IMG/VR virus record: IMGVR_UViG_3300042558_002627
Span: 1-56,722 of that record
Reading direction: 5' to 3' (one strand)
Source: a virus
Length of the DNA: 56,722 bases
The position numbers and the translations under genes were made by a program. The notes below the pieces were generated by a model. The model made no database searches and was not told the DNA's origin. It worked only from the letters and a program-made list of their open reading frames with translations. Position 1 is the stretch's first letter, and the number at the start of each line of letters is the position of its first letter. This document shows positions 1 through 8,554 of the stretch, one piece after another.

Positions 1-1226
1 CTGCAGGGACTTTCCCAGCAAACGTAGGTGCTAACGGAGAGCGTTTTTACTTAATCTTTGACGAACCTTTGTTTGAAGAAACAAACGTACTTCGTGGCGA
101 AGTTGATGATTACCACTTGTTGGTTAAAAAAGCAATGGACGCAGGTTCTCGTTACAAAGTTGAAGTTGAATTAGTAACTGACAACTCTACTAAATCTGTT
201 CCTTCTGAGGAATTAGCTATCGGTAGTCGTTGGTCTAAATTCTACTCTTTGTCTCCTTCTACATTGTCTTACCAAGGTGCTAAGCCTTACTTTACTTCTC
301 CTTGGAGAATGGAAAACCGTCCTTCTACATTACGTATGGAGTATGAAGTTGCAGGTAACACAATCAACAAAGGTAAAAACGAACCATTAGAGTTTGGATT
401 TGCTTACAAAGGTCAGCAAGAATCAATTTGGATTAACTACCAAGATTTAGTTGCTCACCACCAATGTGAGGAAATGTTCGCTCGTATGTTGATGTACGGT
501 AAGAAAAACTGGACAGCTGATCACAAATACTTGAACAAAGATGACAAAACGAAATATGCTATCGAATCAGGTGCAGGTTTCTTTGAGCAAATCGCTCCAT
601 CTAACGTTCACTACTACAACTCTTATGACCTTGACTGGCATTTAGAATTGTTGTTAGATATGGGTGTTGGGAAAATTGAAAGAGGAAAACGTGTTATTCA
701 CTTGTTAACGGGAGAGTTTGGTGCAATCGAAATTTCGAAACAAATCCAAGCTAAATCAGGAACAGGTAAATTCACTGTAATCTCTGACAAATTCTTAATG
801 TCAAACACAGATCCAGGAAACTTAGGTGGTAAAAACACTAAAGGTTTAATGGAACCACAGTGGAACGTGTACGAATGGTACAATGGAGTTGTTATTATGG
901 TTGAGATCGTTGATTTCTTCGATGATGATGTATACTTCCCACAACGTCACCCTGATGGAAAAGGTCTTGTTGAGTCTCACCGTATCCTTGCTTTGGATTA
1001 TGGAGATAACGCAGGTATCTACCGTGTGAAACCAAAAGGAGTTCCAGATTACAATTGGGCTTATATCCCAGGTATGAGAGATCCATTCTCTCCTGCAGGT
1101 AAAGGTTCGCCGAAAATGGTAGCATCTCCTGTAGACGGATACTCAGTACACTTCCAAAAATGGGGTGGATTGATGATCGAAGACCCTACAAAAGTTGTAG
1201 ACTTACGTCTTTCAGTAGAAAGATAA
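1..1226 (+). CDS. Major capsid protein, crAss-like (5' end outside window)
   Basis: The reading frame is open from base 3, so the start lies upstream; the first ATG/TTG-like codons inside the window are internal. About 408 C-terminal residues are present, against roughly 500 for the whole protein in crAss-like phages. The visible part has the mixed alpha/beta, Trp/Tyr-rich composition of an HK97-fold capsid protein (for example FDEPLFEETNVLRGEVDDYH and FLMSNTDPGN). It forms the icosahedral shell. Arg codons are almost all CGT and the coding is cleaner than in the cargo genes, as expected for the most abundant virion protein. A strong hairpin terminator follows at once. The assignment rests on recognition of the family and on the crAss-like gene order downstream; another abundant shell protein is the main alternative. 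Confidence 0.8.
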   Translation, partial: AGTFPANVGANGERFYLIFDEPLFEETNVLRGEVDDYHLLVKKAMDAGSRYKVEVELVTDNSTKSVPSEELAIGSRWSKFYSLSPSTLSYQGAKPYFTSPWRMENRPSTLRMEYEVAGNTINKGKNEPLEFGFAYKGQQESIWINYQDLVAHHQCEEMFARMLMYGKKNWTADHKYLNKDDKTKYAIESGAGFFEQIAPSNVHYYNSYDLDWHLELLLDMGVGKIERGKRVIHLLTGEFGAIEISKQIQAKSGTGKFTVISDKFLMSNTDPGNLGGKNTKGLMEPQWNVYEWYNGVVIMVEIVDFFDDDVYFPQRHPDGKGLVESHRILALDYGDNAGIYRVKPKGVPDYNWAYIPGMRDPFSPAGKGSPKMVASPVDGYSVHFQKWGGLMIEDPTKVVDLRLSVER

Positions 1227-1243
1227 TAACTATAGAAATGTAT

Positions 1244-1277
1244 CCCCTTGGAGCTAATCACTCCGAGGGGGCATTTT
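1244..1277 (+). terminator. Rho-independent terminator after the capsid gene
   Basis: A 10-bp stem (CCCCTTGGAG pairing with CTCCGAGGGG, one G-T wobble) closes a 7-nt loop and is followed by GCATTTTT. It sits 18 nt after the capsid stop codon and would separate capsid mRNA from the genes downstream, fitting the need for a large excess of capsid protein. Confidence 0.85.
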
Positions 1278-1306
1278 TAAAAGAGAATTAATTAAGACAG
1301 CAAAAA

Positions 1307-2245
1307 ATGGAAACACAGACAGCAAAAGACGTGGTTTACGGTTCATTCTTACAAAACAGAATTGTAGCTATAAAACCAGTAGAATCATCAGGGAAATGGA
1401 GTACCCTATTAGTACAAGGACAGGATAACAAAAAAGATCCTTTCATGTACAACAAAGCAAAACGAAGCTTCCAAGTTCCACTTAACAGTGCAGCATTTGG
1501 AGGAGGAGTTAAAGTAATTTTAGACGATCAGAAGAGAGTTAAAATTCAAAAATACATGGAGTCTTTTCCTAACGGAATGACTCAAAAAGAGTTCTTTGAA
1601 AAAGAGTTAGGTGTAGATTTAAATCCTACACTAAAACAAGAAGACAACTTCTGGAGAACTGATAGACGTGGACGTGTGATTCTAACTAAAGAAGGAATCT
1701 CATTAAACTTAAATCAGTCTTTAGATATGTTAAAGTACTTGATTTTATTAGCAAACAAATCTCTTATCTCGCCATCATACGATGATAGAAATTTGAAAGC
1801 TACTTACGAGTTTATGGTCGTAGACGAAAGTAAGGTTACTACTAAGAAATTAGAAGAAGCACAAGTACGAGCTCAAGCTTGGGCAAAATATGCTGAAGTT
1901 ACTAACAGTAAGAAAGCTACTATCGGATTTATTAAATCTCTAGGTAGAACTATACCTGCTACTGCTTCAGACGAGTGGTTGAAAAATGAAGTCTTGAATA
2001 TAGTGGATACCAATCCTACATATTTCTTAGAAATCGTTAATCACCCACAATACTCTGAAAGAATCTTTGTTCAAGAAGCTGTAGAAGCTGGAGCAATTAT
2101 TCGTAAAGGAGAAAAACGTTATACCTTGGATAACGGTTCAGAATTAGGGGACATGACTGATGTTATTCAGTACTTGCTTAATCCTGATAACCAAGAGGTT
2201 AAACTTAGAATTAAAGCAAAAATTGATTTGACAAAACGTAATTAA
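1307..2245 (+). CDS. Conserved virion/morphogenesis protein next to the capsid gene
   Basis: A 312-aa soluble protein with no signal peptide or membrane segment. The N-terminal third is beta-rich and basic (YGSFLQNRIVAIKPVESSGK); the rest is helical with Lys/Glu-rich stretches. It starts at an ATG behind an A-rich run, 30 nt after the capsid terminator, and ends 2 nt before the next gene, so the two are probably co-translated. Position directly after the capsid protein in a crAss-like genome suggests a head-assembly or head-completion role. I do not recognise a domain, and the function is inferred from position only. Confidence 0.6.
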   Translation: METQTAKDVVYGSFLQNRIVAIKPVESSGKWSTLLVQGQDNKKDPFMYNKAKRSFQVPLNSAAFGGGVKVILDDQKRVKIQKYMESFPNGMTQKEFFEKELGVDLNPTLKQEDNFWRTDRRGRVILTKEGISLNLNQSLDMLKYLILLANKSLISPSYDDRNLKATYEFMVVDESKVTTKKLEEAQVRAQAWAKYAEVTNSKKATIGFIKSLGRTIPATASDEWLKNEVLNIVDTNPTYFLEIVNHPQYSERIFVQEAVEAGAIIRKGEKRYTLDNGSELGDMTDVIQYLLNPDNQEVKLRIKAKIDLTKRN

Positions 2246-2247
2246 TT

Positions 2248-3012
2248 ATGACTGCAAACGAAATGGCTGATAAATTGGATGAGAAACTAGACAGAATGGA
2301 TAGTTTCGGATCTCCAGGATATGAAGACTTTGATTATTCTTCAGTTCTTACTGAAGCCGCGCAGTTGTATGTTAAAAAATATTTTGACGAATTAAACAAT
2401 AGAAAAGGCAAAGGCTTTGAAGAAATTGAAATAAGAAATCAAGGATTAGGAGCATTAGTAAAGGATGCTCCTTCCTTGACTCCTTCAGCATCACAAGTTG
2501 GCGTTATCGTCAATACTAATGTAACAGGGAAGTTCTTTGATTTACCGACAGATCACATGTATACTATATACGAGGAGTGTGTAATTAATAAGCAAGAATG
2601 TGGAACTAATAATCCAATCGTAGCTTACGTAATACCAGTCGCGCATACAGAAATGCAAAGATTTAATTGGAGTAAATATAAAAGACCTTTTTACAAAAAT
2701 TACGGCGACTGTAGAGTTTGGCGCTCAGAATTCTCAAGACAAGTAACAGGAATTCTGCCATCAGCTCCAGCAACAGCCAAAAGACATGAGATCTTTACAG
2801 ATGGAACATTCGATATAGTAACTTACCATATGCGATATGTTAAAAATCCTAAAGATATAGTAGTAGACAGAACAACTACTGCTAACCAACGTAACTGTGA
2901 GTTAGACGAGTCTACACACGTAGTTATAATTGACATAGCTGTAAGCTTAATGTCAGACAGAATTAGAGAACAAAGATTACAAAACATAGAGCAGTTTAAA
3001 GAGCTCGAATAA
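2248..3012 (+). CDS. Putative head-tail connector/adaptor-like structural protein
   Basis: A 254-aa protein with an N-terminal helical part (TEAAQLYVKKYFDELNNRKG) followed by a beta-rich part with a DLPTDHMYTIYEE-type strand and a FDIVTYHMRYVKNPKDIVVD segment. Layout and size resemble the ring/connector protein at 14801-15523: an N-terminal helix pair, then a segment of the form LPxxxxVL...xxYLTIRxxFEDP. A shared adaptor fold is therefore possible, though sequence identity is low by eye. It starts 2 nt after the previous stop. The role as a connector subunit is inference. Confidence 0.5.
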   Translation: MTANEMADKLDEKLDRMDSFGSPGYEDFDYSSVLTEAAQLYVKKYFDELNNRKGKGFEEIEIRNQGLGALVKDAPSLTPSASQVGVIVNTNVTGKFFDLPTDHMYTIYEECVINKQECGTNNPIVAYVIPVAHTEMQRFNWSKYKRPFYKNYGDCRVWRSEFSRQVTGILPSAPATAKRHEIFTDGTFDIVTYHMRYVKNPKDIVVDRTTTANQRNCELDESTHVVIIDIAVSLMSDRIREQRLQNIEQFKELE

Positions 3013-3044
3013 TTAACAATAATAATAATTAAAACTTAAAAACA

Positions 3045-4322
3045 ATGTTAAGAAAAGCTAACAACGTATTCAGCGTTATTCTTGATGATGTTACTGTCAC
3101 TACCACTTTTAGTGCTGGAGATCTTGTAACAGATGCAAACTTACCGAAAGGTGGTGTAGTATTAGTAGACTTGGGTAACCGTTTCTTGGGAACAAGTGCT
3201 TATGCAGCTTTGGCAAATGGAGCTCAATTCCGAATTGTACAAGGTAAAGGAGTTGGTGTTCCTTTAATGAAAACACCTGTTCTTACTAAAGGGAACACTA
3301 AAATGACAATTGCTAAGCACAAGCCAGCAGTTCAACAAGTTACTACTATTGGTTACAATGGTACAACTGGAGCTTTGCCTGTAGCAAGCAACACAGATTT
3401 CTGGATCAAAATCCGTAAAAGAGATAATGATGCAGCTAACCGTTCTCAACCTTTTAGTTTATTTGCTGGACCAGTTCGTACTGACGCAACAGGTACTCAA
3501 GCAGAATTAGCTTCTATGTTAGTTAGAAACGGATGGCAAAACTTTAAAGACGAGCCAGCTAATCAATACTTGAAATTTGAAGCTACTTGTGATGCAGCAG
3601 GAGCTGTACCAACAACTACTACTACTTTTGCAGCAGTAAATGGTTCTCGTACAGTAACAGTAGATGCATTGCCAGGTAACGTTGCTGTAGGTGATTATAT
3701 TCGTCTTGAAGGTACAGCTGTAAGTAGCCCAGTTTACAAAGTAACAGGTCTTTCAGGTCTTAGTATGGTATTAGATTCTCCATTTACAGGAGCAACTGCA
3801 ACTTACGCTGTAGCGGCTACACGTCGTATCACAGCTGTATTAGCTGCTGCTGCTAACTTTGGAGTTCGTATCACAGGTATCGCTGCACCATTTAATGTAA
3901 ACACTTTCCGTGATTACTATGCAAATCGTTTCACTGCAACTTTCTCTGATTCTACTGCATTAGTTACAGCTACAATGGGAGCTCGTAATGGTAGTGGAGT
4001 TTGGCAACAAGTTGCTATGGATGAGTATATGTCTTACGGTTTCGAAGGAGAAAACAACCAATTGGCTGTTCCTTCTATCCCTCGTGACCAAGATGTAAAA
4101 ATCCCAGGTATCGGAGGTGTAACAGCTGCAACAGCACGTTACTCTTCATTAGATATCTCTTGGGAAGAATCTATGATGGGTCTTGTTAATTTAGCAGGCG
4201 GAAAAGGAAATGTAGTATTCTACGTTAACTTGAACGGTTCTGGTAACTTATCAGGTACAGGATCTACAGGTGAAATCTTAGTTACAAACTTAGGATTGAC
4301 TCCAGCAGATTTTAACGCGTAA
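3045..4322 (+). CDS. Abundant virion structural protein, beta-rich (auxiliary capsid or tail component)
   Basis: A 425-aa protein rich in Ala, Thr, Val and Gly with few charged residues, typical of beta-sandwich virion proteins. Residues about 200-265 form a small beta-barrel-like insert (NGSRTVTVDALPGNVAVGDY... VLDSPFTGATATYAV). Nearly every Arg codon is CGT/CGC, as in the capsid gene, whereas genes further downstream mostly use AGA. This suggests strong expression and therefore a high-copy virion component such as an auxiliary capsid protein. It starts at an ATG after an AT-rich 32-nt gap, and a terminator follows. The exact position in the particle cannot be told from sequence. Confidence 0.55.
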   Translation: MLRKANNVFSVILDDVTVTTTFSAGDLVTDANLPKGGVVLVDLGNRFLGTSAYAALANGAQFRIVQGKGVGVPLMKTPVLTKGNTKMTIAKHKPAVQQVTTIGYNGTTGALPVASNTDFWIKIRKRDNDAANRSQPFSLFAGPVRTDATGTQAELASMLVRNGWQNFKDEPANQYLKFEATCDAAGAVPTTTTTFAAVNGSRTVTVDALPGNVAVGDYIRLEGTAVSSPVYKVTGLSGLSMVLDSPFTGATATYAVAATRRITAVLAAAANFGVRITGIAAPFNVNTFRDYYANRFTATFSDSTALVTATMGARNGSGVWQQVAMDEYMSYGFEGENNQLAVPSIPRDQDVKIPGIGGVTAATARYSSLDISWEESMMGLVNLAGGKGNVVFYVNLNGSGNLSGTGSTGEILVTNLGLTPADFNA

Positions 4323-4336
4323 TTCTCCAACCCTCA

Positions 4337-4386
4337 GTAGCCTGCCACGAAATTTTGCTGTCGAGTGGTGGGCTACTATATTTTTT
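4337..4386 (+). terminator. Rho-independent terminator ending the capsid module
   Basis: GTAGCCTGCCAC (4337-4348) pairs with GTGGTGGGCTAC (4365-4376) in a 12-bp stem with two wobble pairs, followed by TATATTTTTTT. It lies 14 nt after the stop of the 425-aa structural gene and just before a promoter-like box. Confidence 0.85.
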
Positions 4387-4388
4387 TA

Positions 4389-4396
4389 TATCTTTG
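4389..4396 (+). promoter_or_regulatory. Bacteroidota-type promoter -7 box (TATCTTTG)
   Basis: TATCTTTG matches the Bacteroidota -7 consensus TAnnTTTG exactly. It lies right after a terminator and 16 nt before the ATG of the adhesin cassette, leaving room for a short leader. No convincing TTG -33 element is visible, because the upstream bases belong to the terminator stem. It would start the adhesin and lysis transcript. Confidence 0.6.
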
Positions 4397-4412
4397 ATAA
4401 AATTTTATTCCT

Positions 4413-5240
4413 ATGAGTTTAATTCCTCAAATATCTCTATCACTAGGCAATAGATGTAATACTGTTACAATTGAAGAATTGACAGGAGTATATGTTTCAA
4501 CTACTAACGTTGGCGGATGGGGTACTCCTAACATAAATACAAATGCTGTAACTTATGCTGCAGTAAACGTATTTCCTTCAACAGGAGCTGTAGTAAGTGC
4601 AATATGCACAGGATCAATCTCAGGAACTTTATTCACAGATACTACCCACCTTTCAGGTAATTTTGCTGTAGGTCAAATGCTTACAGGAACTGGTATTATA
4701 CCAGGAACAATGATTGTTGCTGTAATCACAGGAACAGGTAATAACAACGGAGGAACTTATATTGTAAATTATTCACAAACAGTAGGACCTATTACAATTA
4801 GTGGGACTCCTGTAATGGGAACTTACATATTAAAAAATGGTACAATAAACGTTTACTCAGGTAACATTACTGCTCCTACACCTGCACCATTCATTGCTCT
4901 CGAAGACCAATCTTGGTCTAATCCAGATGGAATTTACGAAATTGTTTATACTGTTACTAACGGTACTAATGTATATACAAACGAAACTCAACACCAATTA
5001 TTCTTATGTAACCTTTGCAGTTGTAAAGATAATTTAGTGATGAAACTTCTTAACGCTTGTTCTTCACCTGCTACTATTAAGCTTAAAGAACAAGTAGACC
5101 AAATGGAAATGTTTATTTATGGAATCGAATCAGCTTTTAGTTGTGGAGATTTTGACACTGCTGAAAACATTTTAACAGCAGCTTCAACTTATTGTCAAAC
5201 AGTATCTGATTGCAGCGGCTGTGGCTGTGGAGGATGTTAA
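4413..5240 (+). CDS. Cys-rich virion surface protein with phage beta-domain
   Basis: A 275-aa protein with three parts. Residues about 1-60 are beta-rich. Residues about 65-135 form a domain common in phage adhesins, of the form GSISGT...FAVGQMLTGTGIIPGT...GTYIVNYSQTVG. The C-terminal helical part is full of cysteines (CNLCSCKDN, CQTVSDCSGCGCGGC at the very end). It is the first gene after a terminator-promoter pair and is followed by two more Cys-rich genes. Probably a fibre, decoration or adhesin component; the cysteine cluster could bind metal or cross-link subunits. Confidence 0.55.
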   Translation: MSLIPQISLSLGNRCNTVTIEELTGVYVSTTNVGGWGTPNINTNAVTYAAVNVFPSTGAVVSAICTGSISGTLFTDTTHLSGNFAVGQMLTGTGIIPGTMIVAVITGTGNNNGGTYIVNYSQTVGPITISGTPVMGTYILKNGTINVYSGNITAPTPAPFIALEDQSWSNPDGIYEIVYTVTNGTNVYTNETQHQLFLCNLCSCKDNLVMKLLNACSSPATIKLKEQVDQMEMFIYGIESAFSCGDFDTAENILTAASTYCQTVSDCSGCGCGGC

Positions 5241-5251
5241 TATAATGTATT

Positions 5252-5764
5252 ATGTGTAAATGTAAAGATTGTAAAGGTTTAACGCTTTTAAAAGGAAGTG
5301 ATGGTAGAGGAATTGTTTCCATTACAAATAATGAAGATGGTACATTTACTTTTCTATATACAGACGGTACAACTTATATTTCACCTGATTTAACAGGTCC
5401 TCAAGGTGAGCCAGGAACTGATGGCACAGATGGTACAGACGGTACTGATGGAACTAATGGAACAAATGCTTATAAATTTACTAGAAGATTTTTTATGGCA
5501 GAAGGCGGGGTAGTTACTATTGCTAGATCCGTTTTACTTGGATGTTCTGCATTACCTGTAGGATGTTTTGGTTTAGAGACTTTTGCTTCTTTATTAGATT
5601 TTCATGTTCAAATTTGGACAAATAATGCAGAAACTCCTTCCGATATTTGGACTTTAGATAATACTAGTTTTGATGTTGCTGTAAATAATGCTACAGGATT
5701 AATAACTATTACTAGAATTGCGGGAAGTATAGACCTTTATATAAGAGTTGTAATATTAGCGTAA
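5252..5764 (+). CDS. Collagen-like short tail/head fibre protein
   Basis: A 170-aa protein that opens with a Cys motif (MCKCKDCKG), continues with a small beta-hairpin domain, then a 24-residue collagen-like stalk (eight Gly-X-Y triplets, mostly GTD/GTN) at residues 49-72, and ends in a beta-rich knob of about 98 residues. Gly-X-Y stalks of this kind trimerise in phage fibres. Its stop overlaps the next start (TAATG), so the two proteins are likely made together. Confidence 0.65.
   Translation: MCKCKDCKGLTLLKGSDGRGIVSITNNEDGTFTFLYTDGTTYISPDLTGPQGEPGTDGTDGTDGTDGTNGTNAYKFTRRFFMAEGGVVTIARSVLLGCSALPVGCFGLETFASLLDFHVQIWTNNAETPSDIWTLDNTSFDVAVNNATGLITITRIAGSIDLYIRVVILA
5396..5467 (+). repeat. Collagen-like Gly-X-Y coding repeat
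   Basis: Eight consecutive Gly-X-Y codon triplets, with a 9-nt DNA period of the form GAtGGnACn in the second half. Such in-frame short repeats can gain or lose units and so change fibre length. Confidence 0.75.
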
Positions 5765-6048
5765 TGAGCTGTTCTACTACCATAGAAATAACTGAGGATA
5801 TGAATCCTGAAGTTGCATGCTTTATTACTTTAGTATGGCAGTCACAATGTGACTTTGCTCAATGTGTACAGTCTTATTTAACTCAAATGCAGTTTGGAAT
5901 TTTTAATTGCGAAGCATTAGAAAATTTAAAAAATAAAAGAAGAGCATTAGAAATACTTAACTGTTACGATGTTAGAGATATTCCTAATGATACTACAGAG
6001 TACAACTTCTTTACATATAATCAAATGAAAAAACTTTTAAACTCATAA
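5764..6048 (+). CDS. Small Cys-containing protein of the fibre cassette
   Basis: A 94-aa, mainly helical protein with six cysteines (Cys 3, 19, 29, 34, 49 and 67). It starts inside the stop of the collagen-like gene (TAATG) and ends 2 nt before the large fibre gene. I do not recognise the family. Context suggests a partner or assembly factor for the Cys-rich adhesins on either side; the cysteines may pair with those of the 275-aa and 170-aa proteins. Confidence 0.5.
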   Translation: MSCSTTIEITEDMNPEVACFITLVWQSQCDFAQCVQSYLTQMQFGIFNCEALENLKNKRRALEILNCYDVRDIPNDTTEYNFFTYNQMKKLLNS

Positions 6049-6050
6049 TC

Positions 6051-7964
6051 ATGAATATTAATAAAAAACTTAGTCAAAACGGAGAGCATGAGACTAATGC
6101 TGGAATAGACTTATACAAAAGTAGAAATACAGGAGACTTAGAATATAAGGACCATTACGGTAAAACTGTAACTATTGCTGACCATACTTATGTAGAAACA
6201 AGTATGCAAGAAGTTATAAATAATATTCAAGATGGGTTTACTTTAGATTTTAAAAAAGATTCAGTAGGACCTAAAGTAAGTTTTATAAAAGCAAGCGGCA
6301 GTGATCCTGACAATCCTGAGCATAGAGATATTATTATTCCTGGGTTATTAGAAATTACTCGTAGAAATTCTGGAGGTATTTTTAATTATGCTTACGAAGA
6401 AAGTTTTGATGGAGAAGTTAGCCCTCTTCATACTGCTTGGAATACTCAGTATGTAGATGCTGAAAATACTACTTGGGCTCCATTAGCAAATATTTCTAAT
6501 AGAACTTTTACTGTTTGGAGAGAAGCTATTGTAATGCCTTCAGGTAGTTCTGTGGCCCCCCAATATGTAGGAATTAAAACAGTAATGCAGTTTACTAATC
6601 CTGAATCAGGAGAAACTCGTTATTGGTTATTTGAGTTTACTTATTGGGGAATAGGAAATGACGATGATTATGGTTTTGGTTATGATCGTTATGAAATCTT
6701 TCCTTCTGTTTTCTTTGAGCAACCATCTGCTGCTAATACAAATACTCCACAAACTATTGATATTATTTCTGAAGGAGTACATTTAACAAGAAATACTAAT
6801 GGGGGTAGTTTATATAATATTTTAGTAGAAAATAATAACAATAATGGAGTATCTCCAAAAAATACTCGTTGGAATAGTGTGTATACAGATACTCGCTCAC
6901 AGTATAATGGTTTTGCTGATTTATCAAATGTAAAATCTCGTGTTTATTCAAGTTTTAATCATGCTTTAGATGATAATGTAAATGACAATATAGATTCAAC
7001 TAAATTAATAATGCATGATTTAACTACCGATTTATATTGGAAAATTGTATTTAATAGTTGGGACAATTCAGGAGCAGATCCAGGAGGAGTCAATACTTGG
7101 ACTGTCACAAATGCAGGTTCAGGATATGAAAATGGAGATTACTACTTAAATGGTACAGGAGGCACAGGAGCAGAGTTTTCAGTATATATTACTGTTGTTG
7201 ATGGAGTACCTACTATTCTTTACAGTGGATATAGTGGATATGATTATACTGTAGGTGACGTAATAACTTTTCCTGGAGACGGTATTGATAATATGTTAAC
7301 TATAGTAATAGATAGCATTTACACTAACGGAGGTTTTAGCTATTATCGTCAAGTTATTCCTCAAGGAGATGCTGTTAAATTTGCTGATGGAACAGAATTA
7401 GATAGTGGACTATTTAATAGTTGTCCTGAAGGAAGTACAATTAATACAGAAATATATGGAACATTCCCATGGATCCTTGCTCCGACTATGTCTAAAATTT
7501 GTACAAAAGTAATAGATATCAATGATAATCCTGGTTTTCAAGGATATAGAGTAAATGCTTCATATCTTGTACAAGAAGATAATTTTGTCGTTGCTTATGT
7601 AGGAACTATAGTAGTAGAGAGTCCTACAATGTTATCTGAAGAATTATCTTGGAAAATTACAGGAAATCTAATAAGTAGAGCAGATGATATATTACCACAG
7701 TCTACTGTTAATTCTGGATTTGCTAATGGGGCTACAATATGGGATAATGATAATGGAAGAACAATTCCAATCGATTTAGTAGACATACTAATTCCTACAG
7801 CAGAAGAGGTAGACGGTGTATTCTACTATGATCTTTTCTTAATAGCAGCATCAGGTGCTACTAGATTAGATGGAGAGCCAATTCTTTTTTCTACTGTAAT
7901 TAATTTTGAATTAGAAGTTTTAATTACAAAAGGAGACACTGTAAATTTTGTACAGTTTATATAA
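6051..7964 (+). CDS. Large fibre/receptor-binding protein with duplicated domain
   Basis: A 637-aa protein with an N-terminal anchor region (1-90), a first copy of a beta-rich domain (about 94-218), a second copy (about 236-437), and a C-terminal domain of about 200 residues. Both copies run through the pattern IxxxGxxLTRRNxGG..., VSPxxTxWN, (A/D)LxNVxSRxY and YWKIxFxxW. In the second copy a separate module (about 340-423, TVTNAGSGYENGDYYLNGTGGTG...) is inserted in the loop between VFNSWD and GGFSYYRQVI. These modules are typical of environmental phage fibres. It probably contacts the host surface. Confidence 0.6.
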   Translation: MNINKKLSQNGEHETNAGIDLYKSRNTGDLEYKDHYGKTVTIADHTYVETSMQEVINNIQDGFTLDFKKDSVGPKVSFIKASGSDPDNPEHRDIIIPGLLEITRRNSGGIFNYAYEESFDGEVSPLHTAWNTQYVDAENTTWAPLANISNRTFTVWREAIVMPSGSSVAPQYVGIKTVMQFTNPESGETRYWLFEFTYWGIGNDDDYGFGYDRYEIFPSVFFEQPSAANTNTPQTIDIISEGVHLTRNTNGGSLYNILVENNNNNGVSPKNTRWNSVYTDTRSQYNGFADLSNVKSRVYSSFNHALDDNVNDNIDSTKLIMHDLTTDLYWKIVFNSWDNSGADPGGVNTWTVTNAGSGYENGDYYLNGTGGTGAEFSVYITVVDGVPTILYSGYSGYDYTVGDVITFPGDGIDNMLTIVIDSIYTNGGFSYYRQVIPQGDAVKFADGTELDSGLFNSCPEGSTINTEIYGTFPWILAPTMSKICTKVIDINDNPGFQGYRVNASYLVQEDNFVVAYVGTIVVESPTMLSEELSWKITGNLISRADDILPQSTVNSGFANGATIWDNDNGRTIPIDLVDILIPTAEEVDGVFYYDLFLIAASGATRLDGEPILFSTVINFELEVLITKGDTVNFVQFI

Positions 7965-7999
7965 TTCATTAAACTAATTAAAATTTTAAAAATAACATT

Positions 8000-8191
8000 A
8001 TGACAAATTTAATTCCATCAGAAGATAAATGGCCTAGCCCTTCTACAGAAAATACAGCAGAAACCTCCACTTTTATTGGAAAAGAACCAGATAGAAGAGA
8101 AAAAATAGCTCAAATGCGAAGAACATTAAAAGAAAATCTTATTGCTAAATATAGTGATAAGGAAGGTGCTGCAGTTAAACCAAGAATTTAA
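8000..8191 (+). CDS. Small hydrophilic protein, unknown
   Basis: A 63-aa protein with a Ser/Thr-rich N-terminus and a charged helical C-terminal half (DRREKIAQMRRTLKENLIAK). It starts at ATG after a 35-nt AT-rich gap within the adhesin cassette. No domain is recognised. It may be an assembly factor for the neighbouring fibres. Confidence 0.45.
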   Translation: MTNLIPSEDKWPSPSTENTAETSTFIGKEPDRREKIAQMRRTLKENLIAKYSDKEGAAVKPRI

Positions 8192-8203
8192 TAAAATAAA
8201 ATC

Positions 8204-8554
8204 ATGCCAAATAGAGAAGTCACAATAGCAGGAGGTCCTAATAATACCAAAGCAATGGTAACAGGGCAGCAAGAATTAGTAGTAAAAATTAATTCTTCAA
8301 GTCCAGGAGCATTTACTCCATCAGGAATAGTAAAAACTCCTACAATTAGTCGTCCATCAAATACTACAGGTACAATTGCTGCAGGAGCTAATGCTGTATC
8401 AATTGCTAATGTTGGAGCAGCAGATGGAACAGTTGCAACAGTTACATTAAAAGCTGGAGAAACTATCAATTTTGATGCAGGTGCTAATAACACTTTAACT
8501 TCAATTGCATATGTTGCAACAGGAACTGAGTTTTTAATTATTACTATTTCTTAA
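8204..8554 (+). CDS. Small beta-rich virion decoration protein
   Basis: A 116-aa protein without Cys or membrane segments, rich in Gly/Ala/Thr/Asn. Its C-terminal half has the pattern VSIANVGAADGTVATVTLKAGETINF followed by TSIAYVATGTEFLI, seen in many small phage surface proteins that form a compact beta-sandwich. Start behind AAAATC; its stop overlaps the next ATG (TAATG). Confidence 0.5.
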   Translation: MPNREVTIAGGPNNTKAMVTGQQELVVKINSSSPGAFTPSGIVKTPTISRPSNTTGTIAAGANAVSIANVGAADGTVATVTLKAGETINFDAGANNTLTSIAYVATGTEFLIITIS

